A DNA stretch of 63,429 bases from a virus. The stretch is from the IMG/VR virus record IMGVR_UViG_3300046804_004277, positions 1-63,429 of that record, one strand, 5' to 3'. The translations under genes and the position numbers were made by a program. The notes beneath the pieces were generated by a model, which worked only from the letters and a program-made list of their open reading frames with translations, ran no database searches and was not told where the DNA came from. Shown piece by piece: positions 23,926 through 32,553 of this stretch. Every line of letters begins with the position of its first letter. Position 1 is the first letter of the stretch.

Positions 23926-24807
23926 TCACATTCGTTGATAGAGTTCTTCCATAGTAACATTATGGGTGTTACCTTCATCATCAATTATTTCTATTTTAGT
24001 TTCTCCACTTAAACATTCAAACTCAACCTTAAACTGTTGTTCACTAGTATTAGCAATCGTCTGTGCCTTCCATGCATCGTCTCTACCAGGGACTTCAGAC
24101 CAATGCACATCCGTTGGCACATATTCGTTCTTGCCCCTCTCAGCGTCATGCCACATGCGGTAGAAGTGATTCATACCGCGTGGTGTAGAAACAATAATTA
24201 CCTTTGTGCTTTGACCAGAAGAAATAGTAGGATAAACAGAGGCAAAGAAGTCATCAGCAATATGATTCGGGATGAACGCGAATTCGTCAAGAAAGATGAC
24301 ATTATAGGATCCGCCTCGAACAGCAGATGAAGAAGTAGAGTTTGATGAAATTTTTGATCCATTTTCTAACTCTAGAGAGCCCTTATTCCAAGATATAATA
24401 CCCTGTTGCATCCACTTGGGTAAATTCTCATAAGCAAGTTGCAATCTTCCGAGAAGGTCTCTGGCAGTGGATGCTTTGTTCGCTAGAATAGCTATATTGA
24501 CATTATCGTTGAATACTGCATAATGTAATAGATATGAAACACAAGTCGTAGATTTACCCGTCTGACGAGGCATCTTACAAATATTAAATCTATTCTTATG
24601 GAAATTTGTTACAAGTTTCTCTTGAAATGGATACATCTCAAAAGGAACAAGACCGTGGTCCAGAGAAACAATTTTAATATAATTCTTTGCGAAATATACG
24701 GGGTCTTCCTTACACTTTAAGAACTCGATAATTTGTTCTTCAGTAAATTCAATCGGCGTATTCGCTTTTTTGAGCAGAGGATTGCCCAAATAGACATCAT
24801 TAGACAT
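23926..24807 (-). CDS. gp17: gp17 large terminase, N-terminal ATPase half fused to an N-intein
   Basis: 293 residues. Residues 1-264 are the packaging ATPase: Walker A RQTGKST (81-87), Walker B IFLDE (171-175) and the coupling motif STP (207-209). At residue 265 the sequence leaves terminase and reads CLSGETK...EELYQRM and stop, a 29-residue N-intein. The preceding QFKVEFE is normally followed by CEFLGS in cyanophage gp17, and that is exactly where the downstream gene resumes. gp17 powers DNA translocation into the prohead, so splicing is required for viability. Confidence 0.95.
   Translation of the reverse strand: MSNDVYLGNPLLKKANTPIEFTEEQIIEFLKCKEDPVYFAKNYIKIVSLDHGLVPFEMYPFQEKLVTNFHKNRFNICKMPRQTGKSTTCVSYLLHYAVFNDNVNIAILANKASTARDLLGRLQLAYENLPKWMQQGIISWNKGSLELENGSKISSNSTSSSAVRGGSYNVIFLDEFAFIPNHIADDFFASVYPTISSGQSTKVIIVSTPRGMNHFYRMWHDAERGKNEYVPTDVHWSEVPGRDDAWKAQTIANTSEQQFKVEFECLSGETKIEIIDDEGNTHNVTMEELYQRM
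23929..24015 (-). other. N-terminal split intein (29 residues)
   Basis: Cys1 is encoded at 24015-24013. Block A CLSGETKIEI is followed by an acidic turn and MEELYQRM. It is unusually short for an N-intein: in most split inteins the break lies after about 100 residues. Confidence 0.9.
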
Positions 24808-24813
24808 AATAAA

Positions 24814-26034
24814 TTACCTACTAATTTCTTCCCAGTCCATAGATGCATGAATATCAGCATTTAAACTTGCAGAAGCGACCAATGTGAGTTCATAAGGAGT
24901 TCCAGTTAATCCATCTCTTTCTAATTGGAATTTAAAAAGTGCTTCTTTGAGAATATCTACAGGAACAGAACTTTGTTGAGTTGAGGTGAAATATCCACTT
25001 GCCAAAACTCTTCCACCAGTAACTGTTCCACCATCAATTTTATATTCAACAGCACTATCAGAACCAGCACTTGTCCAAGTTCCTCCAGATGTGGTAGCAC
25101 TTGCTCTCACTTGCCAACTATAGTTTGCATTGTTTGTAATACCAAGCATTGAAATTGCCGTTAAGATTACAATACCATCTAAACGATTTGGAGATGCTTT
25201 AAGACGAAGAGAAATGACTGGATAAAAAGTTCCAGTAGGTAGTGGTAAATTTACTGGAGATGTGATTGTGGTTCCAACTGCTTGTTGCAATCCACGAAGT
25301 TCATAACCACCTTCTGAAATCACAGTAGAACAAACTTGTTTAAGTGTGCTTGAACTTGTTGTTACTCCAGTATTTGTAATCTCATATCTTATTGGTAATG
25401 ATGCTGTTGTGATATAAGTTGATTGGACTAGATTTGCGTGATGAAATGAATGACAGTGAATAAATTTACCATCAATCACAAAACCAACTCTAACTGTTCC
25501 CAGTCCCAACCATTCAATATCAGTCCACATAATTTGACCTTTGGATGGGTCAAGTGTATATCCAGAAGGTCCAGTTCCATCTAACTTATCATATAACCAA
25601 GATGATTGTGGTACATGAGTTTCTGATAAGATTCCACTTACAATACTTCTTTCTACAAAATTTAAAGTAGTTCCATCTGCCTCAAAATAAATTCCATTAT
25701 CAGCACCAAAGTATCCTACTCTCTGACGAAGATTGTTTTTAGGTGTATTCATTACAAATGTATTCATTATTTGTAATGATTTTCCTGGTTGATAAGGGAA
25801 TACTTTTGTCGTTTCTCTGATGACTGATTCACCACTTGTGGTTCCAATACCAATATTAACCAATCCTTGAGTTGTTACAAATCCAACAGTTGCACCAGTC
25901 CCAACAATCAAACTAGTAAAAAGATTATTATCTCTATATCTGTGAGAAGAATCAAAAAGTGTTAATGGACTTGAAGTTCTTAAACGACCAAATGCATCGT
26001 GTTGGTCTAAACTTGGTTGATATAAATGAGACAT
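24814..26034 (-). CDS. Virion structural / fibre-like protein
   Basis: 406 residues from the ATG at 26034. A GGAGG lies just upstream, inside the end of the preceding gene, and decides this start over an upstream TTG. The N-terminal AFGRLRTSSPLTLFDSSHRY is a motif I know from phage structural and fibre-associated proteins. The rest is strand-rich with many G, T and S. It lies between gp16-related genes and gp17. A capsid- or tail-surface role is inferred. Confidence 0.75.
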   Translation of the reverse strand: MSHLYQPSLDQHDAFGRLRTSSPLTLFDSSHRYRDNNLFTSLIVGTGATVGFVTTQGLVNIGIGTTSGESVIRETTKVFPYQPGKSLQIMNTFVMNTPKNNLRQRVGYFGADNGIYFEADGTTLNFVERSIVSGILSETHVPQSSWLYDKLDGTGPSGYTLDPSKGQIMWTDIEWLGLGTVRVGFVIDGKFIHCHSFHHANLVQSTYITTASLPIRYEITNTGVTTSSSTLKQVCSTVISEGGYELRGLQQAVGTTITSPVNLPLPTGTFYPVISLRLKASPNRLDGIVILTAISMLGITNNANYSWQVRASATTSGGTWTSAGSDSAVEYKIDGGTVTGGRVLASGYFTSTQQSSVPVDILKEALFKFQLERDGLTGTPYELTLVASASLNADIHASMDWEEISR

Positions 26035-26807
26035 TAAACTACCCTCCAACCGTTTCTATAAACAAAAGTAAGTGAACCAAAATCATATGCAAGAATTGCT
26101 CTGTCCTGTCCGTCAATTTTATCTGAACCTGATGGAAGGATTGTGATATATCTATTCGTTCCCTTGGATGCTTCTCCAAGTTCATCTTTTACTATGTAGG
26201 TCTTTCCATTTTTTCTTGGTGTTGGAAGTGTTATAGTAACTGCTCCAGCATAATTAACACCAATGTAATAATCCTGTGGAGTTATTGTATAAGATGATGA
26301 TGTAACATATGTAAGTGGCATATCCATATATGCCAAATTAGTTTCACCACCACCACCTAATGTGGAAAGTTGTTGCTGAATACGAGAAAGAAAAAGTTTA
26401 TAATGATTTTGTAAATCATCAAGTGTTGCAAACTTTTGATCCAGAGGAGTTAATGGATCATTTTGTTGCTTAACATTTGATGGTTCGGCAAGAAGACCAA
26501 GTGATTTTTCAATTAATTCTTCTTTATTATCTTCAAGAACCTCAAGAACTTCATCAAAAGATTCTTCAATTACATTTTCAATAATTTGTTCTTGTTCTTT
26601 AGGTGTATCCGAATACAACCATTTTTCAAATGCTTTAACCGTTTGTTGTTCTTGTATTTTTTTCTTTTTAGTTTCTTTTTTTAAATTGGCAAATTCTTCA
26701 AAAAGAGAATTTAATTCCAAGTCACCGACTACAGAATTAAACTCTTCTTTTTTCTTTTTTTTATCTTCTGCTAATAATTTAAAAAAATCAGTTAGTTCTG
26801 ATGACAT
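26034..26807 (-). CDS. Fibre-like virion protein with coiled-coil N-terminus
   Basis: 257 residues. The first 150 are charged and helical (FFKLLAEDKKKKKEEF, several E/K heptads), with a further helix up to a GGGG hinge at about 150. The C-terminal 100 residues are beta-rich: YTITPQDYYIGVNYAGAV, TITLPTPRKNGKTYIVKDE and ILPSGSDKIDGQ. This tip domain recurs at the ends of cyanophage fibre-type proteins. It overlaps the next gene by one base. A trimeric fibre is likely; the receptor is unknown. Confidence 0.75.
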   Translation of the reverse strand: MSSELTDFFKLLAEDKKKKKEEFNSVVGDLELNSLFEEFANLKKETKKKKIQEQQTVKAFEKWLYSDTPKEQEQIIENVIEESFDEVLEVLEDNKEELIEKSLGLLAEPSNVKQQNDPLTPLDQKFATLDDLQNHYKLFLSRIQQQLSTLGGGGETNLAYMDMPLTYVTSSSYTITPQDYYIGVNYAGAVTITLPTPRKNGKTYIVKDELGEASKGTNRYITILPSGSDKIDGQDRAILAYDFGSLTFVYRNGWRVV

Positions 26808-26808
26808 A

Positions 26809-28266
26809 TTAACAATTCCACTTTCTCAAAGATAATGCTTTTCTTGTTGGGCGTCCCTTTTCATCTTTCATAGGACCAGGCATTCCTCCCATACGAGCAC
26901 AGAATGACTTTCTACGTTTTGCTGGTTTACTATTTGGGTCAAGTTTTGAAGGTGGTGTTGTAACCGCCATTGAAAGTTTTGAACCCTTATGTTTTTCACG
27001 ATATGATTCAATACCTATTCTATTCAATCCGCCTGTAGGATTTTTGCCTTCTTTTCTTTGCCAAGCAGCGGATGCTTCTGTTACAAATTGATTGAATGTT
27101 TTTATTTTTTCTGGTTTAATTAAATCAATAAATTCAACATAATCATTGCCGTTGGCATCTTGAATAGTTACTGATTCTTTTTGCATTTCTCCACTATCAA
27201 CATAATCTGCTGCAGTATCAATATAATCTGCTGCTTTTGTAATCTTTGATTGAACCCATGCTTCAATATTACCTTCACCTTTCATTTTCTTTCTGAGTCT
27301 CTTTGCCGCAGAAATAATTGTTGAAAGTTCAGAACGAGCCATAGAATATTCGTGGTCATATCCTTCATTAGCGGGATGTACCTGAGCAATATCAAACTTC
27401 ATTTGATTTGTAGTCAACATAGATGGTGTTGAATATAATGCCCAGAATTTTGGACCATACTTACATTCTGACTGAGTTTCGTCCTTTTTACATTTTGGAC
27501 AATATCTTACCATTCCAGTTTCCTCTTTGACGGGGACACAATTTGGAACCATTTTCTTACCTTTCTTTTTCATACTAATTGCAATCGCTGCTTGTTGGGC
27601 AGGATTTACTGCTTCACTTTTTGTTCCCCAATTATCAGCACCAACCTTACGACATTTGACAAGTGCTCCTGATGCATATGCACTTGGCCAAATTTTATAC
27701 CTACTTTTTACTTTATTATAACAAGCATCTTTTTCACCTTTCTTTTCTTGAATGTATTCTTCTTTTGTCACGATTTTTGCATCTCCTGATCTGTTTGGAT
27801 TTGGGTCCTCTCTACGCTTTTTAGCAGCTCTTCTACTTCTTTCTTCTTTACTCATATTTTTACGATCATCAGGATCGCGACAAAATGGTTTTGTAGTTTG
27901 CCCTGGTTGTTTGGCACATGGGTTTCCATCATATTTTCCACCTGCTTGAACCCATCCGCCGTCATCAAACCATCTATGTAGACTATATTTTGGTGATGAT
28001 GCCCCAATACCGTCTGTTGCTTCTTTCACATCTTTGAACTTTTTATGTTCTTTTTTGGCAGATGCCTCCATTTTTTTCAAGCGAGTATAATAATCTGGAA
28101 TCTCATCCAAATGTTGAAGAGCAATATCGGTCGCAAGAACTTTATCTTTTGTATGCTCATGTTCAATAGGAATTCCCATATCAAGTTGATGCTTTATAAA
28201 AGAAACATCAAGACGATGCTTCTTTGCAATCTGTTCAACGGATTTATGGGGTTTGAGATGATCCAA
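26809..28266 (-). CDS. Mosaic multi-domain protein (DUF5661-like to DUF6321-like), possibly packaged
   Basis: 485 residues made of at least five recognisable pieces. Residues 1-80 resemble DUF5661 (ALQHLDEIPDYYTRLKKME). About 93-165 is cysteine-containing with KYDGNPCAKQPGQ and KEERSRRAAKKRREDPNPNR. About 180-215 holds DACYNKVKSRYKIWPSAYASG. A CPKC...C ribbon is near 256. A helical module AWVQSKITKAADYID lies around 336-350. The capsid-targeting-like KTFNQFVTEA is at 389-398. The tail (AWQRKEGKNP to RRKSFCARMGGM and SLRKWNC) resembles DUF6321. Such modules occur singly in cyanophages and algal viruses. The fusion suggests a packaged effector or DNA-binding protein. The domain names are from memory. 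Confidence 0.7.
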   Translation of the reverse strand: MDHLKPHKSVEQIAKKHRLDVSFIKHQLDMGIPIEHEHTKDKVLATDIALQHLDEIPDYYTRLKKMEASAKKEHKKFKDVKEATDGIGASSPKYSLHRWFDDGGWVQAGGKYDGNPCAKQPGQTTKPFCRDPDDRKNMSKEERSRRAAKKRREDPNPNRSGDAKIVTKEEYIQEKKGEKDACYNKVKSRYKIWPSAYASGALVKCRKVGADNWGTKSEAVNPAQQAAIAISMKKKGKKMVPNCVPVKEETGMVRYCPKCKKDETQSECKYGPKFWALYSTPSMLTTNQMKFDIAQVHPANEGYDHEYSMARSELSTIISAAKRLRKKMKGEGNIEAWVQSKITKAADYIDTAADYVDSGEMQKESVTIQDANGNDYVEFIDLIKPEKIKTFNQFVTEASAAWQRKEGKNPTGGLNRIGIESYREKHKGSKLSMAVTTPPSKLDPNSKPAKRRKSFCARMGGMPGPMKDEKGRPTRKALSLRKWNC

Positions 28267-28278
28267 GACAGTATAATT

Positions 28279-28701
28279 CTATTCTTTATTATTTAGAAAA
28301 CCTTGCTTGAGTAATTTTGAGAGTTCTGAGGTTGACCCAACAAATACTGCATTGTTTGTAACATTATTGGTCGTTTTAACAGTATCCTCTTCAACATCCT
28401 TAAGTTTTTTCTGAAGGTCAATTAATTTATCTGTTGTATCAGCAACGCTTTTAATTAATTGTCCAGCAACTTCATATGCTCTTGGAGAACCACCTTCTCC
28501 GGCAAGTTCCATGATCCCGTTAATTGCCTCTTGACCTTTTTCAATCAAAGAATAAAGATTCGCACGAGTATATTCATAATCTTTTCTAATATCATCTGAT
28601 TTTACTGGAAGAATATCCAGTTTTTCCGTAGGTTTTTCTATTTCTACAATACTGCTTTCGATATTCAAAGCATTATCCAAACCTTCATAATTATTTTTCA
28701 T
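28279..28701 (-). CDS. gp16: gp16 small terminase subunit
   Basis: 140 residues, mostly helical. Characteristic segments are DDIRKDYEYTRANLYSLIEKG, SPRAYEVAGQLIKSVADTTD and LQKKLKDVEE. It forms the ring that recognises DNA and stimulates gp17. It lies downstream of gp15, close to T4 order, but is separated from gp17 by three virion genes. Confidence 0.9.
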   Translation of the reverse strand: MKNNYEGLDNALNIESSIVEIEKPTEKLDILPVKSDDIRKDYEYTRANLYSLIEKGQEAINGIMELAGEGGSPRAYEVAGQLIKSVADTTDKLIDLQKKLKDVEEDTVKTTNNVTNNAVFVGSTSELSKLLKQGFLNNKE

Positions 28702-28707
28702 AACCTA

Positions 28708-29505
28708 TTAAATATCCTTTTGTTGAGTAGGACTCCATTCTTTGGAATCATTGAAGAAATCCCAATTTTCAGTAAATCCAAAATCATCATTTGGACCAGC
28801 ATCAATTGGATCTGGCTCAACCGTGTATCTCATCTCTCTCTTTGCGATAGAAGTGTCAGTGCCAGTATAGACATCAACTTGAACCTTGCGAATAAGACCT
28901 TCACTACTATCTGCAATTGGACCAAACAGATATGTTTTAGCAGTAAAATCTAATGTGTAGATTAAAACTCTTCTTGTGGAAAAATCTCCTTCATAATCAT
29001 CAGTAAATGAAACATTATTTAAAATGACAGGAATATCTCTTTTTTCTCCTATGGAATCAATTAAATCAACTGTCAAATTAAATGCTGGTTGGAAAAATGG
29101 CAAAATTTGCTCAACAATCTGTAAAGCATCATCATTTAATTTTGTCATGATACTAAGTTGAAATCCAATATTATATGGAACAGGTAGATATACTTTCTTT
29201 AAATTAACACCATCAGAAGCTTTAAATGTTTGAGAAAGATTTGCCTTCCTTGTTGGATCATATTGAATGGAAGTCATTTCAAATGACATTCTTGGAAGTG
29301 TCATTGCAACTGGTTTATTTAAATTTGCCTGCTGCTCAATACGTGCTAGAAACTTTTGTGTTGGTCCATATGCAAAAGGAACTCTTAATTCACTATAATC
29401 ATTATTATCAGCATCTTTATGTTTGATGTAAATTTGATTGAAAAGAGTGCCAAATGCAATAATGGTTTTTCTTATAATCTGGTGATAGTAATAAGTTCCT
29501 AACAT
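28708..29505 (-). CDS. gp15: gp15 tail sheath stabiliser / neck protein
   Basis: 265 residues, close to T4 gp15 (272). Conserved stretches are ELRVPFAYGPTQKFLARIEQ, LPRMSFEMTSIQYDP, DALQIVEQILPFFQPAFNLT and SSEGLIRKVQVD. It forms the hexameric tail terminator that joins the tail to the neck. The start is at the last base of the gp14 stop region. Confidence 0.95.
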   Translation of the reverse strand: MLGTYYYHQIIRKTIIAFGTLFNQIYIKHKDADNNDYSELRVPFAYGPTQKFLARIEQQANLNKPVAMTLPRMSFEMTSIQYDPTRKANLSQTFKASDGVNLKKVYLPVPYNIGFQLSIMTKLNDDALQIVEQILPFFQPAFNLTVDLIDSIGEKRDIPVILNNVSFTDDYEGDFSTRRVLIYTLDFTAKTYLFGPIADSSEGLIRKVQVDVYTGTDTSIAKREMRYTVEPDPIDAGPNDDFGFTENWDFFNDSKEWSPTQQKDI

Positions 29506-30911
29506 TAGTAATTTCCAAATGGATTTGATTCTGAAAAATCGACAATGAGATCTGCTTCCGCTTCTATTTCATCATTTTGTTCATATTTATCATAATTATC
29601 TGGTTTTTGATATGCAAGTAAAGAATATCTTGCAGAAGATGCAGATCCAACAATAATTTCTCCGGGTTGAAATGCTCCATCGGTTATGCCAACCTTTAAA
29701 ATCTTAGTATCATAATCCCAAGATTTAACTCTTGCTCTTGTTCCTGAAGAAGCACCAATAGCAACTTCATTGAATTGATATGTACCAATTCCAGTTGCTG
29801 GGGGTGCTGAAATTGTTGCCACAATCGTTAATTGTGGATAATATCCTGCTCCAGCATCAGAAAGTAAAACTTGACTTATAGTTCCTGCAGCACCTACAAC
29901 TACTTTACCTCTTGCCCTGATATTAGGAGCATCATTTGGAGAACTGAATGTAATTGTTGGTGCTGTCACATAACCAGTTCCAATACCACTTATGCTTACT
30001 GATTTTACACCACAATAAGCATTACTAATGATTTCGGAAGTTGCTGCCGCACCAACACCATTTCCACCAGAAATAGTCACAGTTGGAGCAACAGTATATC
30101 CAGATCCAGCATTTGTGAGGAGAATTTCTTTAACTGAATAACTTCCACCCAAACTAGTTGTTATTGCTACAGCAGTGGCATTAGTTCCACCAGATGGTGC
30201 GGTCGATATTGATACAGTTGGGGTCTCATTATATCCATATCCATCATTATTAAGAATGATTCTTCTTACATAACCACCACTTGTTTTTAAAGTTGTTGCA
30301 GTTTCTTGTACAGAAGTTGAGAATAATTGAAGTTCTGTCATATATCCATATTGCTCTAAAGTATCATCAATTTCTTGAACAGTAGTACTATCATTTTCCC
30401 AACCTCCAATTTCATCCTCATATTCAAATAGTTCACATCTCAACTCATAAACATATAATTTTCCTAATTGATAAAATGGTTGCTCATGCTCAACAAATTT
30501 TACTTCAAATAATCTTTGTCCTAAAGGAAAATAAACTAAATCACCTTCTCTTGGTCTCGATGTTAATGTAATTTCAGTATCAGAACTTGATTCCAAAAAT
30601 GGAGAAATAAAATCTTCAAATCTTTCTTTGGAAATAATCAAACTTACTTCATCTTTTAAACTCATTCCAAACTTTGTTAAAAGATCTCCCTGCCCGGTAT
30701 ATCCCTCATAATTATTGACATATGCTTCAATCGCATAATTATCATTAAATTTAGAAGATGTTACTTCTCTCAAAATAGTTTCTTGTCTTACATATTTTCT
30801 TGGAATGTAGTATACTTCTACACCATACATACGCAACTGCTCATTAATTAGTTCTTGAACTAATCTCTGTTCATTTGGTGAGCCTTGTAAGAAAAAGGGA
30901 TTAAGTGCCAT
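29505..30911 (-). CDS. gp14: gp14 neck protein with inserted GSGY repeats
   Basis: 468 residues against 256 in T4. The N-terminal half (ALNPFFLQGSPNEQRLVQEL, MYGVEVYYIPRKYVR, REGDLVYFPLGQRLFEVKFVE) is standard gp14. Between about 205 and 370 at least four repeats of the type VxxIxxxNxGSGYxxxPTVxIS are inserted. The acidic C-terminus (EQNDEIEAEADLIVDFSESNPFG) matches gp14 again. It joins gp13 in the neck ring. The insertion would project from the neck like a decoration. Confidence 0.9.
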   Translation of the reverse strand: MALNPFFLQGSPNEQRLVQELINEQLRMYGVEVYYIPRKYVRQETILREVTSSKFNDNYAIEAYVNNYEGYTGQGDLLTKFGMSLKDEVSLIISKERFEDFISPFLESSSDTEITLTSRPREGDLVYFPLGQRLFEVKFVEHEQPFYQLGKLYVYELRCELFEYEDEIGGWENDSTTVQEIDDTLEQYGYMTELQLFSTSVQETATTLKTSGGYVRRIILNNDGYGYNETPTVSISTAPSGGTNATAVAITTSLGGSYSVKEILLTNAGSGYTVAPTVTISGGNGVGAAATSEIISNAYCGVKSVSISGIGTGYVTAPTITFSSPNDAPNIRARGKVVVGAAGTISQVLLSDAGAGYYPQLTIVATISAPPATGIGTYQFNEVAIGASSGTRARVKSWDYDTKILKVGITDGAFQPGEIIVGSASSARYSLLAYQKPDNYDKYEQNDEIEAEADLIVDFSESNPFGNY

Positions 30912-30913
30912 TA

Positions 30914-31756
30914 TTATCCAATAAAATCGTAAGGTGGAAGTTCGTATTCCAAAGCCATTCTTTGTTTTATATCTTCTAATTCTCTTTCTGCATCTTCATA
31001 AAGTTCTCTACCATTCAACTCAATTCCACCGGGAAGTTTTACCCCTCTAAATTTAATTAAGTTTTGCCCCCACTGTTTTTTCATCAGGGCAGTAAGATAT
31101 TTTTTCATAAAACTATCATTATAAACCTTAGTAAAACTGGCAGGATCTAATGCCCTATAGCAGTCAATTACTAAAAAGTTTCCTACTTTTTGTGATGCCC
31201 AATCAATATCCAAATACATTCTATTTTGTCTTTTATTAAATCTAACTTGCTTATCAGTTGTCAGAAGAAAATCAATATCTTCCAAATAACTTTTTACCAT
31301 AGCATATTGTAATAATTCAACGGAATTAAAATAATATAAGTCATTTAAAAATAACTGATATTTGATACTAAACATTCCTCCAGAAATGGAACTAGTATCA
31401 AATTTAAATACCTTTTCAATACCAATTACAGAATCTGGTACTTGAATAAAATTAGAAGTTTCATAAAAATTAAATGTTGTAGTACCAATACCACTAATAT
31501 TTGCAGATCCAGTTGTAGTTACTATTCCGACACCATTTGTTCCATTTCCCCTACCTCTATCAATATCTTCCTGAGTGATTTTATATTTCAAGTACATTCT
31601 TTCAACACCATCGAAGTGTCTTTCATTGAAGTATTGTAATGCATCATCAACCAAATCATCAATTTGGTCATCATCTAAGTTAATTTCTAATACTGGAGCA
31701 CCTAGTTTGCGAAGACAATAATCAATAAGTTCTTGTCTAGTTGTTGGTTTTGCCAT
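30914..31756 (-). CDS. gp13: gp13 neck protein
   Basis: 280 residues (T4: 309). Typical segments are TTRQELIDYCLRKLGAPVLEI, DDLVDDALQYFNERHFDGVE, RMYLKYKITQEDI and the C-terminal MKKQWGQNLIKFRGVKLPGG followed by LNGRELYEDA. It is the head completion/connector protein that binds the portal and gp14. It overlaps the next gene by one base. Confidence 0.93.
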   Translation of the reverse strand: MAKPTTRQELIDYCLRKLGAPVLEINLDDDQIDDLVDDALQYFNERHFDGVERMYLKYKITQEDIDRGRGNGTNGVGIVTTTGSANISGIGTTTFNFYETSNFIQVPDSVIGIEKVFKFDTSSISGGMFSIKYQLFLNDLYYFNSVELLQYAMVKSYLEDIDFLLTTDKQVRFNKRQNRMYLDIDWASQKVGNFLVIDCYRALDPASFTKVYNDSFMKKYLTALMKKQWGQNLIKFRGVKLPGGIELNGRELYEDAERELEDIKQRMALEYELPPYDFIG

Positions 31757-32007
31757 CAGTAGGTTCCTCCATCGATAGTTCCTATAATATCTCCATTGAA
31801 ATTAATGTTGCCCATAAAAGTGGTTACTCCGACAAAATATGAACTTCCACTTACATATAAAGATGTAACAGATGCAATTCCACCTACTACATTTAAAGTA
31901 GTCTCGGATGCTCCCCCAAGACTACTAATAACTTTGACAGTATTTTGTTGACCAACTCTGACTTTTAAATCATTTTGAGAGTCTGTTCTAACATTTATAT
32001 CTGCCAT
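31756..32007 (-). CDS. Small fibre-like structural protein, 83 aa
   Basis: Beta-rich, with the pattern GIASVTSLYVSGSSYFVGVTTF-like (listed here in parts: SVTSLYVSG, YFVGVTTFMGN) seen in cyanophage fibre shafts, ending NGDIIGTIDGGTY. It starts MADINVRTDSQNDLKVRVGQ. It sits between gp13 and another small structural gene, overlapping both by one base. Probably a short fibre or decoration protein. Confidence 0.65.
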   Translation of the reverse strand: MADINVRTDSQNDLKVRVGQQNTVKVISSLGGASETTLNVVGGIASVTSLYVSGSSYFVGVTTFMGNINFNGDIIGTIDGGTY

Positions 32008-32351
32008 TATCTAGTAACTCCTTCCCTTACAAGAACCATTCCCTCAATAACTCTATTTTTAACCAAAGAAGAATCTGTAATTACTACATCATAAACATAT
32101 CTTCCAGGTTTTATGCTTGCTGTTTGTGTAGCAGTCAATTGCAATCTAATTTTTCCACTAGTTGCTGGTAATTGTATATCGGCAGTAAATGCTATTGCAG
32201 TTGAACTACCAGACCATTTTCTCATCTGGGCAGCAACAGTATATCCAGTCAAATTGAATGCCGAATTTGTATCACTTCCTTCTAATGTAAAAGATTGGGT
32301 AAAACTAGACCCAGCGTTTACAACTAGATTATTGACATATACTGATGCCAT
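32007..32351 (-). CDS. Small beta-sandwich structural protein, 114 aa
   Basis: Ig-like strand pattern: VNAGSSFTQSFTLEG, FNLTGYTVAAQMRKWSGSS, SGKIRLQLTATQTASIKPGRY and VYDVVITDSS. This resembles N-terminal domains of baseplate upper proteins (BppU-type) found in many phages. It has a late promoter 23 nt upstream and is co-transcribed with the 83-aa gene and gp13. Confidence 0.7.
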   Translation of the reverse strand: MASVYVNNLVVNAGSSFTQSFTLEGSDTNSAFNLTGYTVAAQMRKWSGSSTAIAFTADIQLPATSGKIRLQLTATQTASIKPGRYVYDVVITDSSLVKNRVIEGMVLVREGVTR

Positions 32352-32373
32352 TTATTTCTTTATTGCTACTTTT

Positions 32374-32381
32374 TATTTATA
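32374..32381 (-). promoter_or_regulatory. Late promoter (TATAAATA) for the gp13-gp16 genes
   Basis: Perfect late octamer 23 nt upstream of the 114-aa gene; it starts directly after the stop of the small gene at 32383. Confidence 0.8.
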
Positions 32382-32382
32382 C

Positions 32383-32553
32383 CTACAGAGCACCTAATGA
32401 TTTTATAACTTCTTGTTGCTTTAAATATAGTTTGCAATACAATTTAGAAAAAATTTTCAATTCATCAAAATCCAACGTATCAATAACTCTAACGTGCTTT
32501 TCATATTCAAATAATTTATCAATTGATTCTAATGAAATGTCATTTGGATCCAT
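32383..32553 (-). CDS. Small conserved cyanophage protein, 56 aa
   Basis: Starts MDPNDISLESIDKLFEYEKH and ends KLYLKQQEVIKSLGAL. It is acidic at the front and helical throughout. It overlaps the upstream 67-aa gene by 14 bp. Its placement in a run of baseplate/neck genes suggests a virion or assembly role. No family function is known to me. Confidence 0.65.
   Translation of the reverse strand: MDPNDISLESIDKLFEYEKHVRVIDTLDFDELKIFSKLYCKLYLKQQEVIKSLGAL

Noticed and set aside
23926-24015. gp17 broken by a simple frameshift or assembly error
   Set aside because: The two parts do not overlap as shifted frames. Each carries intein-specific sequence with the correct Cys1, His, Asn and Cys+1 residues, and a complete endonuclease gene lies between.
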